DNA from: Paenisporosarcina quisquiliarum
GTDB lineage: Bacteria > Bacillota > Bacilli > Bacillales_A > Planococcaceae
Assembly: GCF_027563315.1 (NCBI RefSeq)
Contig: NZ_JAMKBJ010000002.1
Span: 124,001 to 188,000, forward strand
Length of the DNA stretch: 64,000 nt
Direction of reading: 5' to 3'
Shown: piece by piece, positions 29,354 through 38,077 of the stretch
How positions within the stretch are numbered: the first letter of the stretch is position 1
Layout of the letters: the number at the start of each line of letters is the position of its first letter
Made by a program: the position numbers and the translations under genes
Notes under the pieces: model-generated
Told to the model about the DNA's origin: nothing
Databases searched by the model: none
What the model saw: only the letters and a program-made list of their open reading frames with translations

Positions 29354-29903
29354 CGTTCATCCAATCTTTAATCGCTGTTGGCTCTAGCAATTCTCCGTCA
29401 CGTTCTACCTTCACAAACATTGAACCCGGCTTCACTTCCGCAATTAAATCATTAGCGGCCACCGCTGTATAAGGAAGATTAGAAAAGTTTTCAACAAATC
29501 CATATGTCACAGTATCCCCGCTATCATAAAGGACTGTCATCGTTTTTCCTGTATGTCGGGTATGACCTGTAAATAAAATGATTCCATCTTCGCGAGCGAC
29601 AACCTCAATCGAGGTATTATAGGAAACAAGCACGCCTTCTTCATACGGTTGCATAGATTCGTAGGAAGCCATCGTTGGAATCATAGGGTCTCTTTCGGGC
29701 GAAGCAGTTACTGGTATGATTTCTGGTTGCGAGCTTGTTGGAAACTGAGCGAGTACGAACTCGCGAACCATTTGAATGTCTTTCCCTTCCGTAAATAGAG
29801 TGCGAAGTTGTGAAGTTTGGTCATTTCGTTCCTGTATTTGTATGGTTGCGATAATGCCAATGGTAAATATGCATGCGATGATCCATTTATTTGTAGATTT
29901 CAT
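29340..29903 (-). CDS. spoIVFA: Stage IV sporulation protein FA
   Basis: A 187-residue membrane protein with one N-terminal helix (residues 7-22) and a C-terminal LytM/M23-like beta domain (GVLVSYNTSIEVVAREDGIIL, GDTVTYGFVENFSNL). The catalytic metal residues of true M23 endopeptidases are not evident, as in other SpoIVFA proteins. It holds SpoIVFB inactive with BofA until it is cut from the forespore side. A candidate sigma-E promoter lies just upstream. It overlaps spoIVFB by 14 bases. Confidence 0.85.
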   Translation of the reverse strand: MKSTNKWIIACIFTIGIIATIQIQERNDQTSQLRTLFTEGKDIQMVREFVLAQFPTSSQPEIIPVTASPERDPMIPTMASYESMQPYEEGVLVSYNTSIEVVAREDGIILFTGHTRHTGKTMTVLYDSGDTVTYGFVENFSNLPYTAVAANDLIAEVKPGSMFVKVERDGELLEPTAIKDWMNDVLQ

Positions 29904-29925
29904 GCTGCAGCCCCCCTTTTCGGGT

Positions 29926-29954
29926 AGTATATGCAGGGCTTGTTCGGTTTATTT
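29926..29954 (-). promoter_or_regulatory. Candidate sigma-E promoter for spoIVFA-spoIVFB
   Basis: CATATACT (7 of 8 matches to CATACANT) lies 14 bases downstream of AAATAAA, which keeps the central ATA of the sigma-E -35 box. The operon is sigma-E dependent in Bacillus subtilis, so the prediction fits. The -35 match is weak. Confidence 0.5.
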
Positions 29955-29968
29955 CTATGAATCTGGGG

Positions 29969-30079
29969 GTTTTGGAGCAACTTTGGAGATTTGGGAGCAA
30001 CTTTCTTAATTTGGGAGCAACTTTTGATAGTTTTGGAGCAACTTTCGTTATTTGGGAGCAACTAACCAATCTCCTCCTA
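29969..30079 (-). repeat. 111-bp repeat element, copy B
   Basis: On the minus strand it begins TAGGAGGAGATTGGTTA, has five GTTGCTCC cores at 20-21 base spacing (plus-strand GGAGCAAC at 29974, 29994, 30014, 30035 and 30055) and ends GTTGCTCCAAAAC. It has exactly the length of copy A and identical ends, while the roughly 8-base stretches between cores differ. Its first three bases are the stop codon of the NERD gene, and its end lies 15 bases from the spoIVFA promoter. Confidence 0.85.
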
Positions 30080-31009
30080 ACGCTTCCTCATTTCGGAAAC
30101 CAAAAACCGTTCCAATCTGTAAGGTTCGAACTTCAATATATAAACTCTATTCTTTGGCCCAAATTGATATGATTCATGGGCATGATTTAAGATACGTAAA
30201 CTTAAAAAACGATCCTCAATGCCAAGCCACCATTTCAATTCTTTGCTTGAAATTTCACGACCGAATAGCAATTGATATTCCTGCAATGTCGCTAAATGGG
30301 CATCCTTATCACGATAGCCACAGCGTTCACAAAGCCAAGTTGAATACGTCCGTACCATGCCGATATGGAAACATTCGGTGCACCTCACTCCACACCTCAA
30401 CTTCCGACCATCAAGGTTTAGTCGTTCGAACAACTGACTATCCTCTACCTTCACCCTATTTCCTTTCATCAACTTTCTCATAATCTTCAAGTCTTCACTA
30501 TTAAATAACTCTTTACTTGAACTTTCCATTTTCTCTAATAAATCTGTCAGTGCATCAATCGGAATAACAGGGAATAAATGGGGTGCTTCCACCACTATTC
30601 CAGAGCGGCTCGCCAGAACAATGATTCCCCTAACTCGCACATCCACCTCTTTACTGTGGAGACGCCTCTGTAACACTTTGACCGCACGCTGCAGTTGCAG
30701 CTCGGGATTGCGCATTCCTTCCTTCTTGCCCTCTCCATTCAGTCGATAGAATTGCTTGTTGTGTACACTGAAAAATAACTCACCAGTCATGTTTTTCACT
30801 TCCAATATGCAAACAAATCTGGGATTAACCACAACAATATCAACTTGAGTACCATCTATAAACACATTCCGAAAAATACGAGTTTCCTTCGATAAACGAG
30901 CCTCCACTAAAAACTGTATGACTTTTTCTTCACCAGCAAAACCAGCTTTCGTTGTCCGGTATTCACTTTCGGTAATTTTTGACTCCCCTGCTCTCGAATG
31001 TAAGCACAC
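30077..31009 (-). CDS. NERD-domain protein with C-terminal zinc ribbon
   Basis: A protein of about 310 residues. The N-terminal NERD domain is a nuclease-related fold, with GFAGEEKVIQFLVE, an Asp in GTQVDIVVV and the EVKN motif of restriction-type endonucleases near residue 73. The C-terminal part has two Cys pairs (CTEC and CERC, near residues 210-235), a likely zinc ribbon. The start is uncertain: GTG 31009 has no clear ribosome binding site, and the AGGAGGAG at about 31053-31060 is in a poor position. It is inserted between minD and spoIVFA, which are neighbours in Bacillus, and sits downstream of the minD terminator. Function unknown; NERD proteins are suspected DNA-processing enzymes. 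Confidence 0.75.
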   Translation of the reverse strand: MCLHSRAGESKITESEYRTTKAGFAGEEKVIQFLVEARLSKETRIFRNVFIDGTQVDIVVVNPRFVCILEVKNMTGELFFSVHNKQFYRLNGEGKKEGMRNPELQLQRAVKVLQRRLHSKEVDVRVRGIIVLASRSGIVVEAPHLFPVIPIDALTDLLEKMESSSKELFNSEDLKIMRKLMKGNRVKVEDSQLFERLNLDGRKLRCGVRCTECFHIGMVRTYSTWLCERCGYRDKDAHLATLQEYQLLFGREISSKELKWWLGIEDRFLSLRILNHAHESYQFGPKNRVYILKFEPYRLERFLVSEMRKR

Positions 31010-31064
31010 ATTCTTAAAACACTTAATTGATACGTTTTCAAATTATTCAGTCTTATCTCCTCCT

Positions 31065-31096
31065 AAAAAAATCCCCCACTCGATTTGAATGGGGGA
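31065..31096 (-). terminator. Terminator after minD
   Basis: TCCCCCA pairs with TGGGGGA, with partial extension towards the loop, and the minus strand then runs into seven T. It separates the mre-min transcript from the NERD gene. Confidence 0.88.
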
Positions 31097-31106
31097 TTCA
31101 GATAAA

Positions 31107-31904
31107 TTATTTAGCAAAAATGGATTTAAGTTTAGAGAACATGCCTTTGCGTTCTTGTTCCAATGACATTAATGGAACAGATTCGCCTAGAATACGACGG
31201 GCGATGTTGCGGTAGCCTAGAGCTGCACGGTTTGTTGGATCCATGACAACTGGCTCCCCTTTGTTCGAAGAGGTGATGACATTTTCGTCATCCATGATGA
31301 TACCAAGCAAATCGATCGACAGATGCGTCGTGATTTCATTGACATCAAGAGCATCACCGGATTTCATCAAATGTTGACGAATACGGTTAATGATTAATTT
31401 AGGCGGTGCAATATCTTCTTGCTCAAGCAAGCCGATGATACGGTCCGCGTCACGCACTGCTGAAATTTCAGGAGTTGTGACAACGATTGCACGATCAGCA
31501 CCGGCAACTGCGTTTTTGTATCCTTGTTCAATACCTGCTGGACAGTCAATCACGACATAGTCGTAATCACGTTTTAATTCCGTCACAAGCTCTTTCATTT
31601 GTTCCGGGTTAATCGCGTTTTTGTCTGTCGTTTGAGCTGCTGGAAGCAGGAATAATTTATCATCAAAACGTTTGTCTTTAACTAAAGCTTGGTGTACTTT
31701 ACAACGTCCTTCGATTACATCAACCAAATCATAAATGATGCGGTTTTCTAAACCAAGCACAACGTCAAGGTTTCGTAAGCCGATATCGGTATCGATTAAA
31801 CAAACTTTCTTGCCTTGAAGTGCCAATGCAGTCCCGAGGTTAGCAGTTGTCGTTGTTTTACCAACGCCTCCCTTACCTGAAGTAATTACGATAGCTTCTC
31901 CCAC
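31107..31904 (-). CDS. minD: Septum site-determining ATPase MinD
   Basis: A 265-residue ParA-type ATPase. The deviant Walker A is SGKGGVGKTTTTANL near residue 9, with CLIDTDIGLRNLD and VIDCPAGIEQG following. The C-terminus FSKLKSIFAK is a short amphipathic helix that attaches MinD to the membrane. With MinC it blocks FtsZ ring formation near the poles. It begins 1 base after the minC stop. Confidence 0.97.
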   Translation of the reverse strand: MGEAIVITSGKGGVGKTTTTANLGTALALQGKKVCLIDTDIGLRNLDVVLGLENRIIYDLVDVIEGRCKVHQALVKDKRFDDKLFLLPAAQTTDKNAINPEQMKELVTELKRDYDYVVIDCPAGIEQGYKNAVAGADRAIVVTTPEISAVRDADRIIGLLEQEDIAPPKLIINRIRQHLMKSGDALDVNEITTHLSIDLLGIIMDDENVITSSNKGEPVVMDPTNRAALGYRNIARRILGESVPLMSLEQERKGMFSKLKSIFAK

Positions 31905-31905
31905 A

Positions 31906-32580
31906 TTAGCTTCCTCCTTTAAATGTAGATAATTGCGGTCTTAATAAACGCAGATCTTGTAATCTATCAATGGCGATAAAGCCATTAGCATGTAAGTATG
32001 CGCATTCCATTTCTGGTTGTTCTGAAAGAATGGTCAGTTCATCGGTCATAATTTCAAGTGCTTCATGAATCATTAGATGGGTTGCTTCCAACCAAGAGGC
32101 AGCGATTACTGCTTCTTTATTACCATTCGACCCGGCATGGGCAATTCCCTTTAAACGGCCGAGAACAAAAATATTGCCACCAGCAATTACTTTGCCGTTC
32201 GGGTTAACATCTCCCACAACGACTAAGTCGCCTTCCGCCCGGACAACTTGTCCAGAACGAACGATGCCAACATATGTTTCAGATTGACGCTCTAATATGC
32301 GACGGTTGCTTTCTTCTACTGAAATGACGTCACTTTGCACTCGTGAAACACGTAAATGCGGAGACGTGTGCACGCTCGCAATGAGTTCTTTCGTTTGCTC
32401 TTCTGAACAGTAACGGTTACCAAGTTGCAGCAAAACCTCTGCTTGTCCATCAATGCCTTCGTCCGATACTTTGCGTTTTAGTTCTTCCACCAGTTCGGCA
32501 TATGCGCATTGATCATCAAGCCGAAGCACTAGACCGTCTTTTGTCCCTTTTATGTAGACTAGTTGCTTTTTCGTCGTCAA
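31906..32580 (-). CDS. minC: Septum site-determining protein MinC
   Basis: A 224-residue FtsZ inhibitor. The N-terminal domain opens with LVYIKGTKDGLVLRLDD and the C-terminal beta-helix has GDVNPNGKVIAGGNIFVLGRL, both typical. I prefer TTG 32580: GAGG lies 8 bases upstream and the product then begins MTTKKQLVYIKG, much like Bacillus MinC. A GTG three codons earlier overlaps the ribosome binding site. Confidence 0.93.
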   Translation of the reverse strand: MTTKKQLVYIKGTKDGLVLRLDDQCAYAELVEELKRKVSDEGIDGQAEVLLQLGNRYCSEEQTKELIASVHTSPHLRVSRVQSDVISVEESNRRILERQSETYVGIVRSGQVVRAEGDLVVVGDVNPNGKVIAGGNIFVLGRLKGIAHAGSNGNKEAVIAASWLEATHLMIHEALEIMTDELTILSEQPEMECAYLHANGFIAIDRLQDLRLLRPQLSTFKGGS

Positions 32581-32602
32581 ATGCGTCACCTCACGCGTAG
32601 AA

Positions 32603-33127
32603 TCAATTTGGCTGATTTAATCGCTGCAACAAACGTGCATTGATTACGTATTTAAATGCCCAGCCGAGCACCACTAAGAAAATTGAATTTGCAATCATTG
32701 TCGGGATTAACCGTTCGCGTACAAATACCGCAAGCGAAATATCCGTTAACCCGATCAATGAAAAGAATTGATACAGCACGAATTCAAGACCGGCAACCAG
32801 TACTAATGACAATGTAGTTGTCACGATCAGATGCTGGTGAATGAATTTCACTATAAAACTAGCAATTAAACAAATTAATGGATATAAAAAAGAATACAAT
32901 CCAATAATATCAATGAAAAACACATCATACAAGAGCCCAAAAAGTAATGCATACAACATCGCGCGATTGCGACTATAGTAGATGGAAATGAATATTAAAT
33001 ACATGATGAGAAAACGAGGAATTAAAAAACGATACTCCCCACTAATATCGAGGGGAGAAAACAATCCGAACACCGGTTCAAGATAAAACAGCACGACGGC
33101 AATGGCTGGAATGATCATTCGCTTCAT
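32603..33127 (-). CDS. mreD: Rod shape-determining protein MreD
   Basis: A 174-residue protein with five to six membrane helices and ALLFGLLYDVFFIDIIGLYS, the family's most conserved stretch. MreD is part of the elongation complex with MreB, MreC and RodA. It overlaps mreC by 4 bases (ATGA), so it is co-translated. Confidence 0.93.
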   Translation of the reverse strand: MKRMIIPAIAVVLFYLEPVFGLFSPLDISGEYRFLIPRFLIMYLIFISIYYSRNRAMLYALLFGLLYDVFFIDIIGLYSFLYPLICLIASFIVKFIHQHLIVTTTLSLVLVAGLEFVLYQFFSLIGLTDISLAVFVRERLIPTMIANSIFLVVLGWAFKYVINARLLQRLNQPN

Positions 33128-34017
33128 GAGGCATCCTCATCTTCATCCGTCCCACTGTTATCACCGTCTGTACCGTCTACTGTTGTCATCGTCCGTTTTG
33201 CAATCATGACATGATCAAGCAAGGCAAAATCTGCCGCTGGTTTGATGTATGCCATTTTAGTCAGCCCGAAATCGTCTGTCGAAACTTCAGTAATTTCCCC
33301 GATTAAAATCCCTTTAGGGAAAATCCCGCCTAGTCCAGATGACATGATTTTCTGGCCTTTTTCAATTTTAATATTGGAATCGATTCGTTTTAAAATAAGT
33401 TCTTTTCGTTCATCATCGTATCCTTCTATTAAACCGAATACTTCTTTTTCACCCGTAACCATCGCAGATACACGATAGTTCGGATTTTGAGTTGATAAAA
33501 GTTCTACGGTTGAAGTGAATGGTGTTGTCAAAACGACTTTCCCAATTAACCCTTGTGCCGTAAGGATGGCCATGTTTTTTTTGACTCCATGGACTTCCCC
33601 TTTATCGAGAATTACTTTTTCTTCCCACTGATCAGGATTTCTCGCGATTACAGTTGCCTGAATCGGTTCATAGTCCCTGAGATCGTCCTGCTTGTCTACG
33701 ATGTCTCGAAGCCTAGAATTCTCGGATGCTAAATCGTTGACTTCCGCTTGCAATTTCGCGAATTCTTCCAAACGATCTTTCAAACGTTTGTTTTCATCGT
33801 ACGTATTTAACAAAGCATCGACATTATCGAAAACACCTGTTATGTACTGTGTTGGTTTTGAGAAAATTGATTGCCCAAAACCAACGACATCTTTAATAAT
33901 TTGTTCAGGTAACGACGCATTATCACGATCTCTGAGAGAGAAGCTGATCAATGCCACAAGAAAAATCACCCCGACAAGCAGTAAAATCAAACGCTTATTC
34001 GAAAAAAAATGTGGCAT
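33124..34017 (-). CDS. mreC: Cell shape-determining protein MreC
   Basis: A 297-residue bitopic membrane protein with an N-terminal helix (about 10-27), a coiled coil (about 65-112, NDLASENSRLRDIVDKQDDL) and a beta-rich external domain (ATVIARNPDQWEEKVILDKG, LIGKVVLTTPFTSTVELLS). The acidic C-terminal tail is short. It links MreB filaments with the wall synthases outside. AAGGAGG precedes the ATG. Confidence 0.95.
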   Translation of the reverse strand: MPHFFSNKRLILLLVGVIFLVALISFSLRDRDNASLPEQIIKDVVGFGQSIFSKPTQYITGVFDNVDALLNTYDENKRLKDRLEEFAKLQAEVNDLASENSRLRDIVDKQDDLRDYEPIQATVIARNPDQWEEKVILDKGEVHGVKKNMAILTAQGLIGKVVLTTPFTSTVELLSTQNPNYRVSAMVTGEKEVFGLIEGYDDERKELILKRIDSNIKIEKGQKIMSSGLGGIFPKGILIGEITEVSTDDFGLTKMAYIKPAADFALLDHVMIAKRTMTTVDGTDGDNSGTDEDEDAS

Positions 34018-34031
34018 TGGAACGGTCCTCC

Positions 34032-35048
34032 TTAGTGTTTAGAATGTTGGCGAATCGTGTTCATATGATCGAGCGCCATTCCCGTACCAATTGCGACGCA
34101 ATCCAATGGATTTTCTGCAATGAAGACAGGCATGCTTGTCTCATCGCTAATTACTTTGTCCAAGTTTTTAAGTAAAGCCCCACCGCCAGTTAACACAATT
34201 CCGCGTTCCATTACGTCTGCAGATAATTCTGGAGGAGTTTGTTCTAACGTTTTTTTCACGCCGTCAATAATCGCTGAGATCGACTCGCGAAGTGCTTCTG
34301 CAATTTCTTCAGAAGAGATCTCGATTGTTTTTGGAAGACCTGTCACTAAATCGCGTCCACGGATTTCCATTTTTTCAACGTTATCTATTACTCTAGCTGA
34401 ACCGATTTCCATTTTGATTGCTTCAGCCGTACGTTCACCGATCGTTAAGTTGTACATTTTACGGATGTAACTTGTAATCGCATGATCCATTGCGTCACCA
34501 GCAACACGAACTGATTCGCTCGTTACAATTCCACCAAGGGAAATAACTGCAACTTCAGTAGTACCACCACCGATATCAACGACCATACTGCCCGTTGGTT
34601 CCCAAACTGGCAAGTTCGAACCGATTGCCGCTGCAAATGGTTCTTCGATTGTCACTGCATCACGTGCGCCTGCTTGACGAGCTGCATCAATAACTGCGCG
34701 ACGTTCTACTGAAGTAATCCCGTAAGGAACACAAATCATGACATTCGGCTTTTTCCATGAACCGCCTGAAGCTTTCATTGCTTCTTTTAAATAGTATTGA
34801 ATCATTGATGTTGTAATATCGAAGTCCGCAATTACGCCATCTTTCATCGGGCGAATCGCCACGATTGAACCTGGTGTACGACCAATCATATTTTTAGCAT
34901 CGTTACCGACTGCAACGATGTCACCATTATTCGTATTTCTTGCGACTACTGAAGGTTCGCGTAAAACGATCCCTTTTCCTTTAATAAATACCAAAGTATT
35001 TGCTGTGCCAAGGTCAATCCCGACATCTTTTGCTCCAAATCCAAACAC
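34032..35048 (-). CDS. mreB: Rod shape-determining protein MreB
   Basis: A 338-residue bacterial actin. [19 protein letters not shown] near residue 8 is the phosphate-1 loop, and [19 protein letters not shown] and [14 protein letters not shown] are the phosphate-2 and adenosine motifs. It starts at GTG 35048 with AGGAAG upstream. It is the first of the mreBCD-minCD run. Confidence 0.98.
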   Translation of the reverse strand: MFGFGAKDVGIDLGTANTLVFIKGKGIVLREPSVVARNTNNGDIVAVGNDAKNMIGRTPGSIVAIRPMKDGVIADFDITTSMIQYYLKEAMKASGGSWKKPNVMICVPYGITSVERRAVIDAARQAGARDAVTIEEPFAAAIGSNLPVWEPTGSMVVDIGGGTTEVAVISLGGIVTSESVRVAGDAMDHAITSYIRKMYNLTIGERTAEAIKMEIGSARVIDNVEKMEIRGRDLVTGLPKTIEISSEEIAEALRESISAIIDGVKKTLEQTPPELSADVMERGIVLTGGGALLKNLDKVISDETSMPVFIAENPLDCVAIGTGMALDHMNTIRQHSKH

Positions 35049-35142
35049 GATATGTTCTTCCTTTCTATCCTTAGCCAGTTAATCTTAGCTTAGTTTAAAC
35101 CATAACTTTGATTATAACGGATAAAAAGAGAAAATCACAGTG

Positions 35143-35841
35143 TCACATGTAACCCTTTTCTTTCAAACTGATAAATTGATGGTCGCCGATAATGACATGG
35201 TCGAGCAATTCAATCCCCATTATGTGTCCGGCTTCCTGTATTCGCTTGGTCACTTCGATGTCTTCCGGTGAAGGTGAAGGGTTTCCAGACGGATGATTAT
35301 GCGCACAAATAATCGCGGCAGCCGAACGTTTTACGGCTTCCCTAAAAATTTCCCGTGGATGTACGATACTCGCATTTAAACTGCCAATAAAAATGGTTTG
35401 TTTATGTAACACTTGATTTTTGACGTTCATGAAAAGCACGACAAAATTTTCTTGTTTAAGAGATGTCATATCCGCCATTAAAAATGTCGCTGCGTCTTTT
35501 GGTGATCGCACCGTAAACTTTCCATCCGTTTGCTGTTGCGCAAGTCTTCTTCCAAGTTCGACCGCCGCAAGCAACTGAACTGCTTTTGCTTCACCAATGC
35601 CTTTGACGGACATAATTTCTTCGATAGTGGCATTTTTCAACTCATGCAATTGTTCAAAAAACGTCAATACCCGATTCGCCAAATGCAAGACGGATTCCTG
35701 CTTCGTACCCGTTCTAAGTAAAATGGCAATCAGTTCTTGATTGGACAGTGCAGCGGCTCCTTGGTTCATTAATCGTTCACGAGGACGGTCAGAGGCATGG
35801 ACATCACGAATCATTAAGGATGGTTTCATTTCAGTGATCAT
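35143..35841 (-). CDS. radC: DNA repair protein RadC homologue (JAB domain)
   Basis: A 232-residue protein with a UPF0758 helical N-terminus containing a helix-hairpin-helix (IMSVKGIGEAKAVQLLAAVE) and a JAB/MPN domain with the complete metal motif HNHPSGNPSPSPED near residue 185. The biochemical role is unsettled despite the name. ATG 35841 has CAGGAG upstream and overlaps the maf stop. The maf-radC-mreB order is conserved. Confidence 0.93.
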   Translation of the reverse strand: MITEMKPSLMIRDVHASDRPRERLMNQGAAALSNQELIAILLRTGTKQESVLHLANRVLTFFEQLHELKNATIEEIMSVKGIGEAKAVQLLAAVELGRRLAQQQTDGKFTVRSPKDAATFLMADMTSLKQENFVVLFMNVKNQVLHKQTIFIGSLNASIVHPREIFREAVKRSAAAIICAHNHPSGNPSPSPEDIEVTKRIQEAGHIMGIELLDHVIIGDHQFISLKEKGYM

Positions 35842-36442
35842 GGCGCGCTCCTGCTGACTTCCATTCAATCAGCTGCAAGTTTTTCAGTTCTCGATACAGT
35901 TCCGCAACCGGTAGTCCCACGACATTATTGTAATCCCCATTAATATGTTCCACCATCAATGCACCGGCTGTCTGGATACCGTAACCTCCTGCTTTGTCAA
36001 AACAATCGCCACTGGCTACATAACTGTCGATCCATTCGTCCGACAGTTGATAAAATGTAACTTTTGTCTTTTCGAAAAATACACTGCAAATATCTTCAAA
36101 ATAAATAGCTACACCGGTTATCACAGTATGTGTTCGACCGGACAATCGTCGTAAATATCGTTTTGCCATTTCTGCGCTCTGCGGTTTTCCTAGAGGCTCA
36201 TCGTCAATGAAAACCATGGTATCGGCACTGATAACGATGGCGTGTTGATTACGTTCAGCGACTGCCAGTCCCTTCTCCATGGCAATATTGCAAACCAGTT
36301 CAGATGCCGATCCTCCATAAATGGAGTTCTCATCCACCTCCATTGTTTTCACTTCGAATGGGACGCCAATCAGTGACAGCAGTTCTTTTCTCCTCGGTGA
36401 TGCAGACGCTAAAATAAGCGGTTTTGTCGTTTTAAATTCCAA
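35831..36442 (-). CDS. maf: Maf-type nucleoside triphosphate pyrophosphatase
   Basis: A 203-residue house-cleaning enzyme hydrolysing dTTP, UTP and modified pyrimidine nucleotides. The substrate loop LASASPRRKELLSLIG lies at residue 12, and SADTMVFIDDEPLGKP and DKAGGYGIQTAGALMVE follow. It starts at TTG 36442 with AAGGAG 9 bases upstream. Overexpressed Maf inhibits septation in Bacillus, which fits the division neighbourhood. Confidence 0.95.
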   Translation of the reverse strand: MEFKTTKPLILASASPRRKELLSLIGVPFEVKTMEVDENSIYGGSASELVCNIAMEKGLAVAERNQHAIVISADTMVFIDDEPLGKPQSAEMAKRYLRRLSGRTHTVITGVAIYFEDICSVFFEKTKVTFYQLSDEWIDSYVASGDCFDKAGGYGIQTAGALMVEHINGDYNNVVGLPVAELYRELKNLQLIEWKSAGARHDH

Positions 36443-36537
36443 TGAAATCAGCTCCTTTTTGACATCATACAGAACGATGCCACAGTTGAAAAATGTGTCG
36501 AAAGGGCAATAATTTCATTTTAACCAATTTAAGACGT

Positions 36538-37176
36538 CTATAATTCAATTTTCAAGCAGTCATTTTGCGCGAAATAATGTGATAATAACTGAACCCGAAT
36601 GACATTAAAATCCTTCGAAAGCGTTGATAAAGCAGTGATATTGGAATCCCAGTCCTTCGGCTTTGCCCCTTCATTTCCAGTACCCGCAAAATTAAATTTT
36701 GCCGGGTCTTGATTTGCAAGAAAAACAGGCAATTTTTGCATCGACTGTTCGGTACATGCGGACGAATTAATCTTGAATGGTTTTACAAATGAATCAGTGC
36801 TCCCCTCCACTTTCACTTCACTCTCCACAGTGCTTGCAGCGGACCACACATAATATTTGCCGTCCGTAATGACAATGGCTGCAGATTTCATGGCTGGATT
36901 TGACTGAAGCAATGCAGTGGCACCGTCGGCTGTAGTAAACACGCCGTGTTGCTTCGCATAAAATTGAGTCGGTGTTGTCACATCGGCCGGTGCCGTCACT
37001 TCCACTTGTTCAGGCTTCTCAGGCGTCGCAGGTATCACTGGTGTTTCGGCTGTTGTTGAAATGTCTTGCCACTGAATAAAAATGGCGAAGAGGCCAATCG
37101 AAACAGCTCCGATAAGAAAACCATGTATGATTGCCAATGTGTATGAAAACTTTGAGAATGTTTTTGAAAAACGCAC
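36538..37176 (-). CDS. SpoIIB-like membrane protein with SPOR-like domain
   Basis: A 212-residue protein with one N-terminal membrane helix (about 14-36), a Pro/Val/Thr linker and a C-terminal domain whose start (FYAKQHGVFTTADGATALLQ) resembles a SPOR peptidoglycan-binding repeat. It occupies exactly the place of spoIIB between comC and maf, but is about a third shorter than the Bacillus subtilis protein. SpoIIB helps septal peptidoglycan dissolution and engulfment. The start is GTG 37176. Identification rests mainly on gene order and layout. Confidence 0.6.
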   Translation of the reverse strand: MRFSKTFSKFSYTLAIIHGFLIGAVSIGLFAIFIQWQDISTTAETPVIPATPEKPEQVEVTAPADVTTPTQFYAKQHGVFTTADGATALLQSNPAMKSAAIVITDGKYYVWSAASTVESEVKVEGSTDSFVKPFKINSSACTEQSMQKLPVFLANQDPAKFNFAGTGNEGAKPKDWDSNITALSTLSKDFNVIRVQLLSHYFAQNDCLKIEL

Positions 37177-37216
37177 TTGATCACCCCGTTTTTCTTTAAA
37201 GCTACCACGTGGGCAA

Positions 37217-37247
37217 TAAAAAAAGACAAGACCGGTGTCGGCTTGTC
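37217..37247 (-). terminator. Terminator after the prepilin peptidase gene
   Basis: GACAAG-CCG pairs with CGG-CTTGTC, and the minus strand continues into seven T and ATT. It marks the 3' end of the type IV pilus transcript. Confidence 0.88.
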
Positions 37248-37263
37248 CAAAAAAGTTTTCGAG

Positions 37264-38019
37264 TTAAAATAACAAATTCATATACCAGTCGAGTATTTCC
37301 TGGCCATAAAAATAGACAACAATTGCAGCGAGAGCAATGGACGGTCCAAAAGGCACTGGCGTTTTTCGTCCTTGTTTTGAACGGCGTAAGTGTATGACGC
37401 CAACGATGGCGCCGATAAAAGCAGCCAAGAATAACGTTAACAATGTCGGTAACATCCCAAGTACTAGACCAATCACAGCAAACAATTTGATGTCACCTCC
37501 ACCCATGCCGCCTTTCGACAAAACGGCAATCAGCAACAAAATTCCGAATCCACCTGCCGCTCCTATGAGGCTGTCCCACCAAGGTTCAAGTGGCGATAAA
37601 AATCTTGCGACAATCAATACTACACCAAAGAACAATAAAACCTTATCTGGAATGAGCATATAAGCAAAATCCGAAACCGTGATGATGACGAGCATGGAAA
37701 TGAACAGAATCGCTACGACTAATTCCATTGAGAAACCGAGTTTATAGAACGCAAAAGCAAACAATATCCCCGTTAAAAGTTCCATCACCGGATAAATCCA
37801 ACTGATTTTCGTGCCACAGCCACGGCATTTTCCTTTTAGGAATACATATGAAAATATCGGTACCAAATCTTTAATCGTCAAGCGTCGATCACATATCGTG
37901 CAGTGTGAAGGGGGCGAGACGATTGATTCATTTTTAGGCACACGCAATCCCACTACATTGAAAAATGAACCAAATATAAGACCGTAAATGAAAAATAATG
38001 TTGTATATAAAATGACCAT
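37264..38019 (-). CDS. comC: Prepilin peptidase ComC/PilD
   Basis: A 251-residue polytopic aspartic protease that cleaves and N-methylates type IV prepilins. The N-terminal zinc-binding loop has two Cys pairs (CTIC and CRGC). The catalytic aspartates are in SDFAYMLIPDKV (near residue 125) and GGMGGGDIKLFAVIG (near 185). As the only peptidase seen here, it should process the prepilins of the adjacent locus and probably competence pseudopilins encoded elsewhere. It is the last gene of the pilus run. Confidence 0.95.
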   Translation of the reverse strand: MVILYTTLFFIYGLIFGSFFNVVGLRVPKNESIVSPPSHCTICDRRLTIKDLVPIFSYVFLKGKCRGCGTKISWIYPVMELLTGILFAFAFYKLGFSMELVVAILFISMLVIITVSDFAYMLIPDKVLLFFGVVLIVARFLSPLEPWWDSLIGAAGGFGILLLIAVLSKGGMGGGDIKLFAVIGLVLGMLPTLLTLFLAAFIGAIVGVIHLRRSKQGRKTPVPFGPSIALAAIVVYFYGQEILDWYMNLLF

Positions 38020-38077
38020 AAATGCCTCTCAATCAAACAAAAACTGGAGGCAACGTACGCTCTCCAGTTTTGTCGGG

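Noticed and set aside
29887-30069. A 60-codon open frame across repeat copy B.
   Set aside because: It begins at a TTG only 3 bases after AGGAGG and runs through the repeat units. The same frame stops after about 21 codons in copy A, so coding is not conserved.
24101-30079. The GTTGCTCC arrays as CRISPR.
   Set aside because: The whole period is only 20-21 bases with about 8 variable bases, there are no 30-base spacers, and no cas genes are near.
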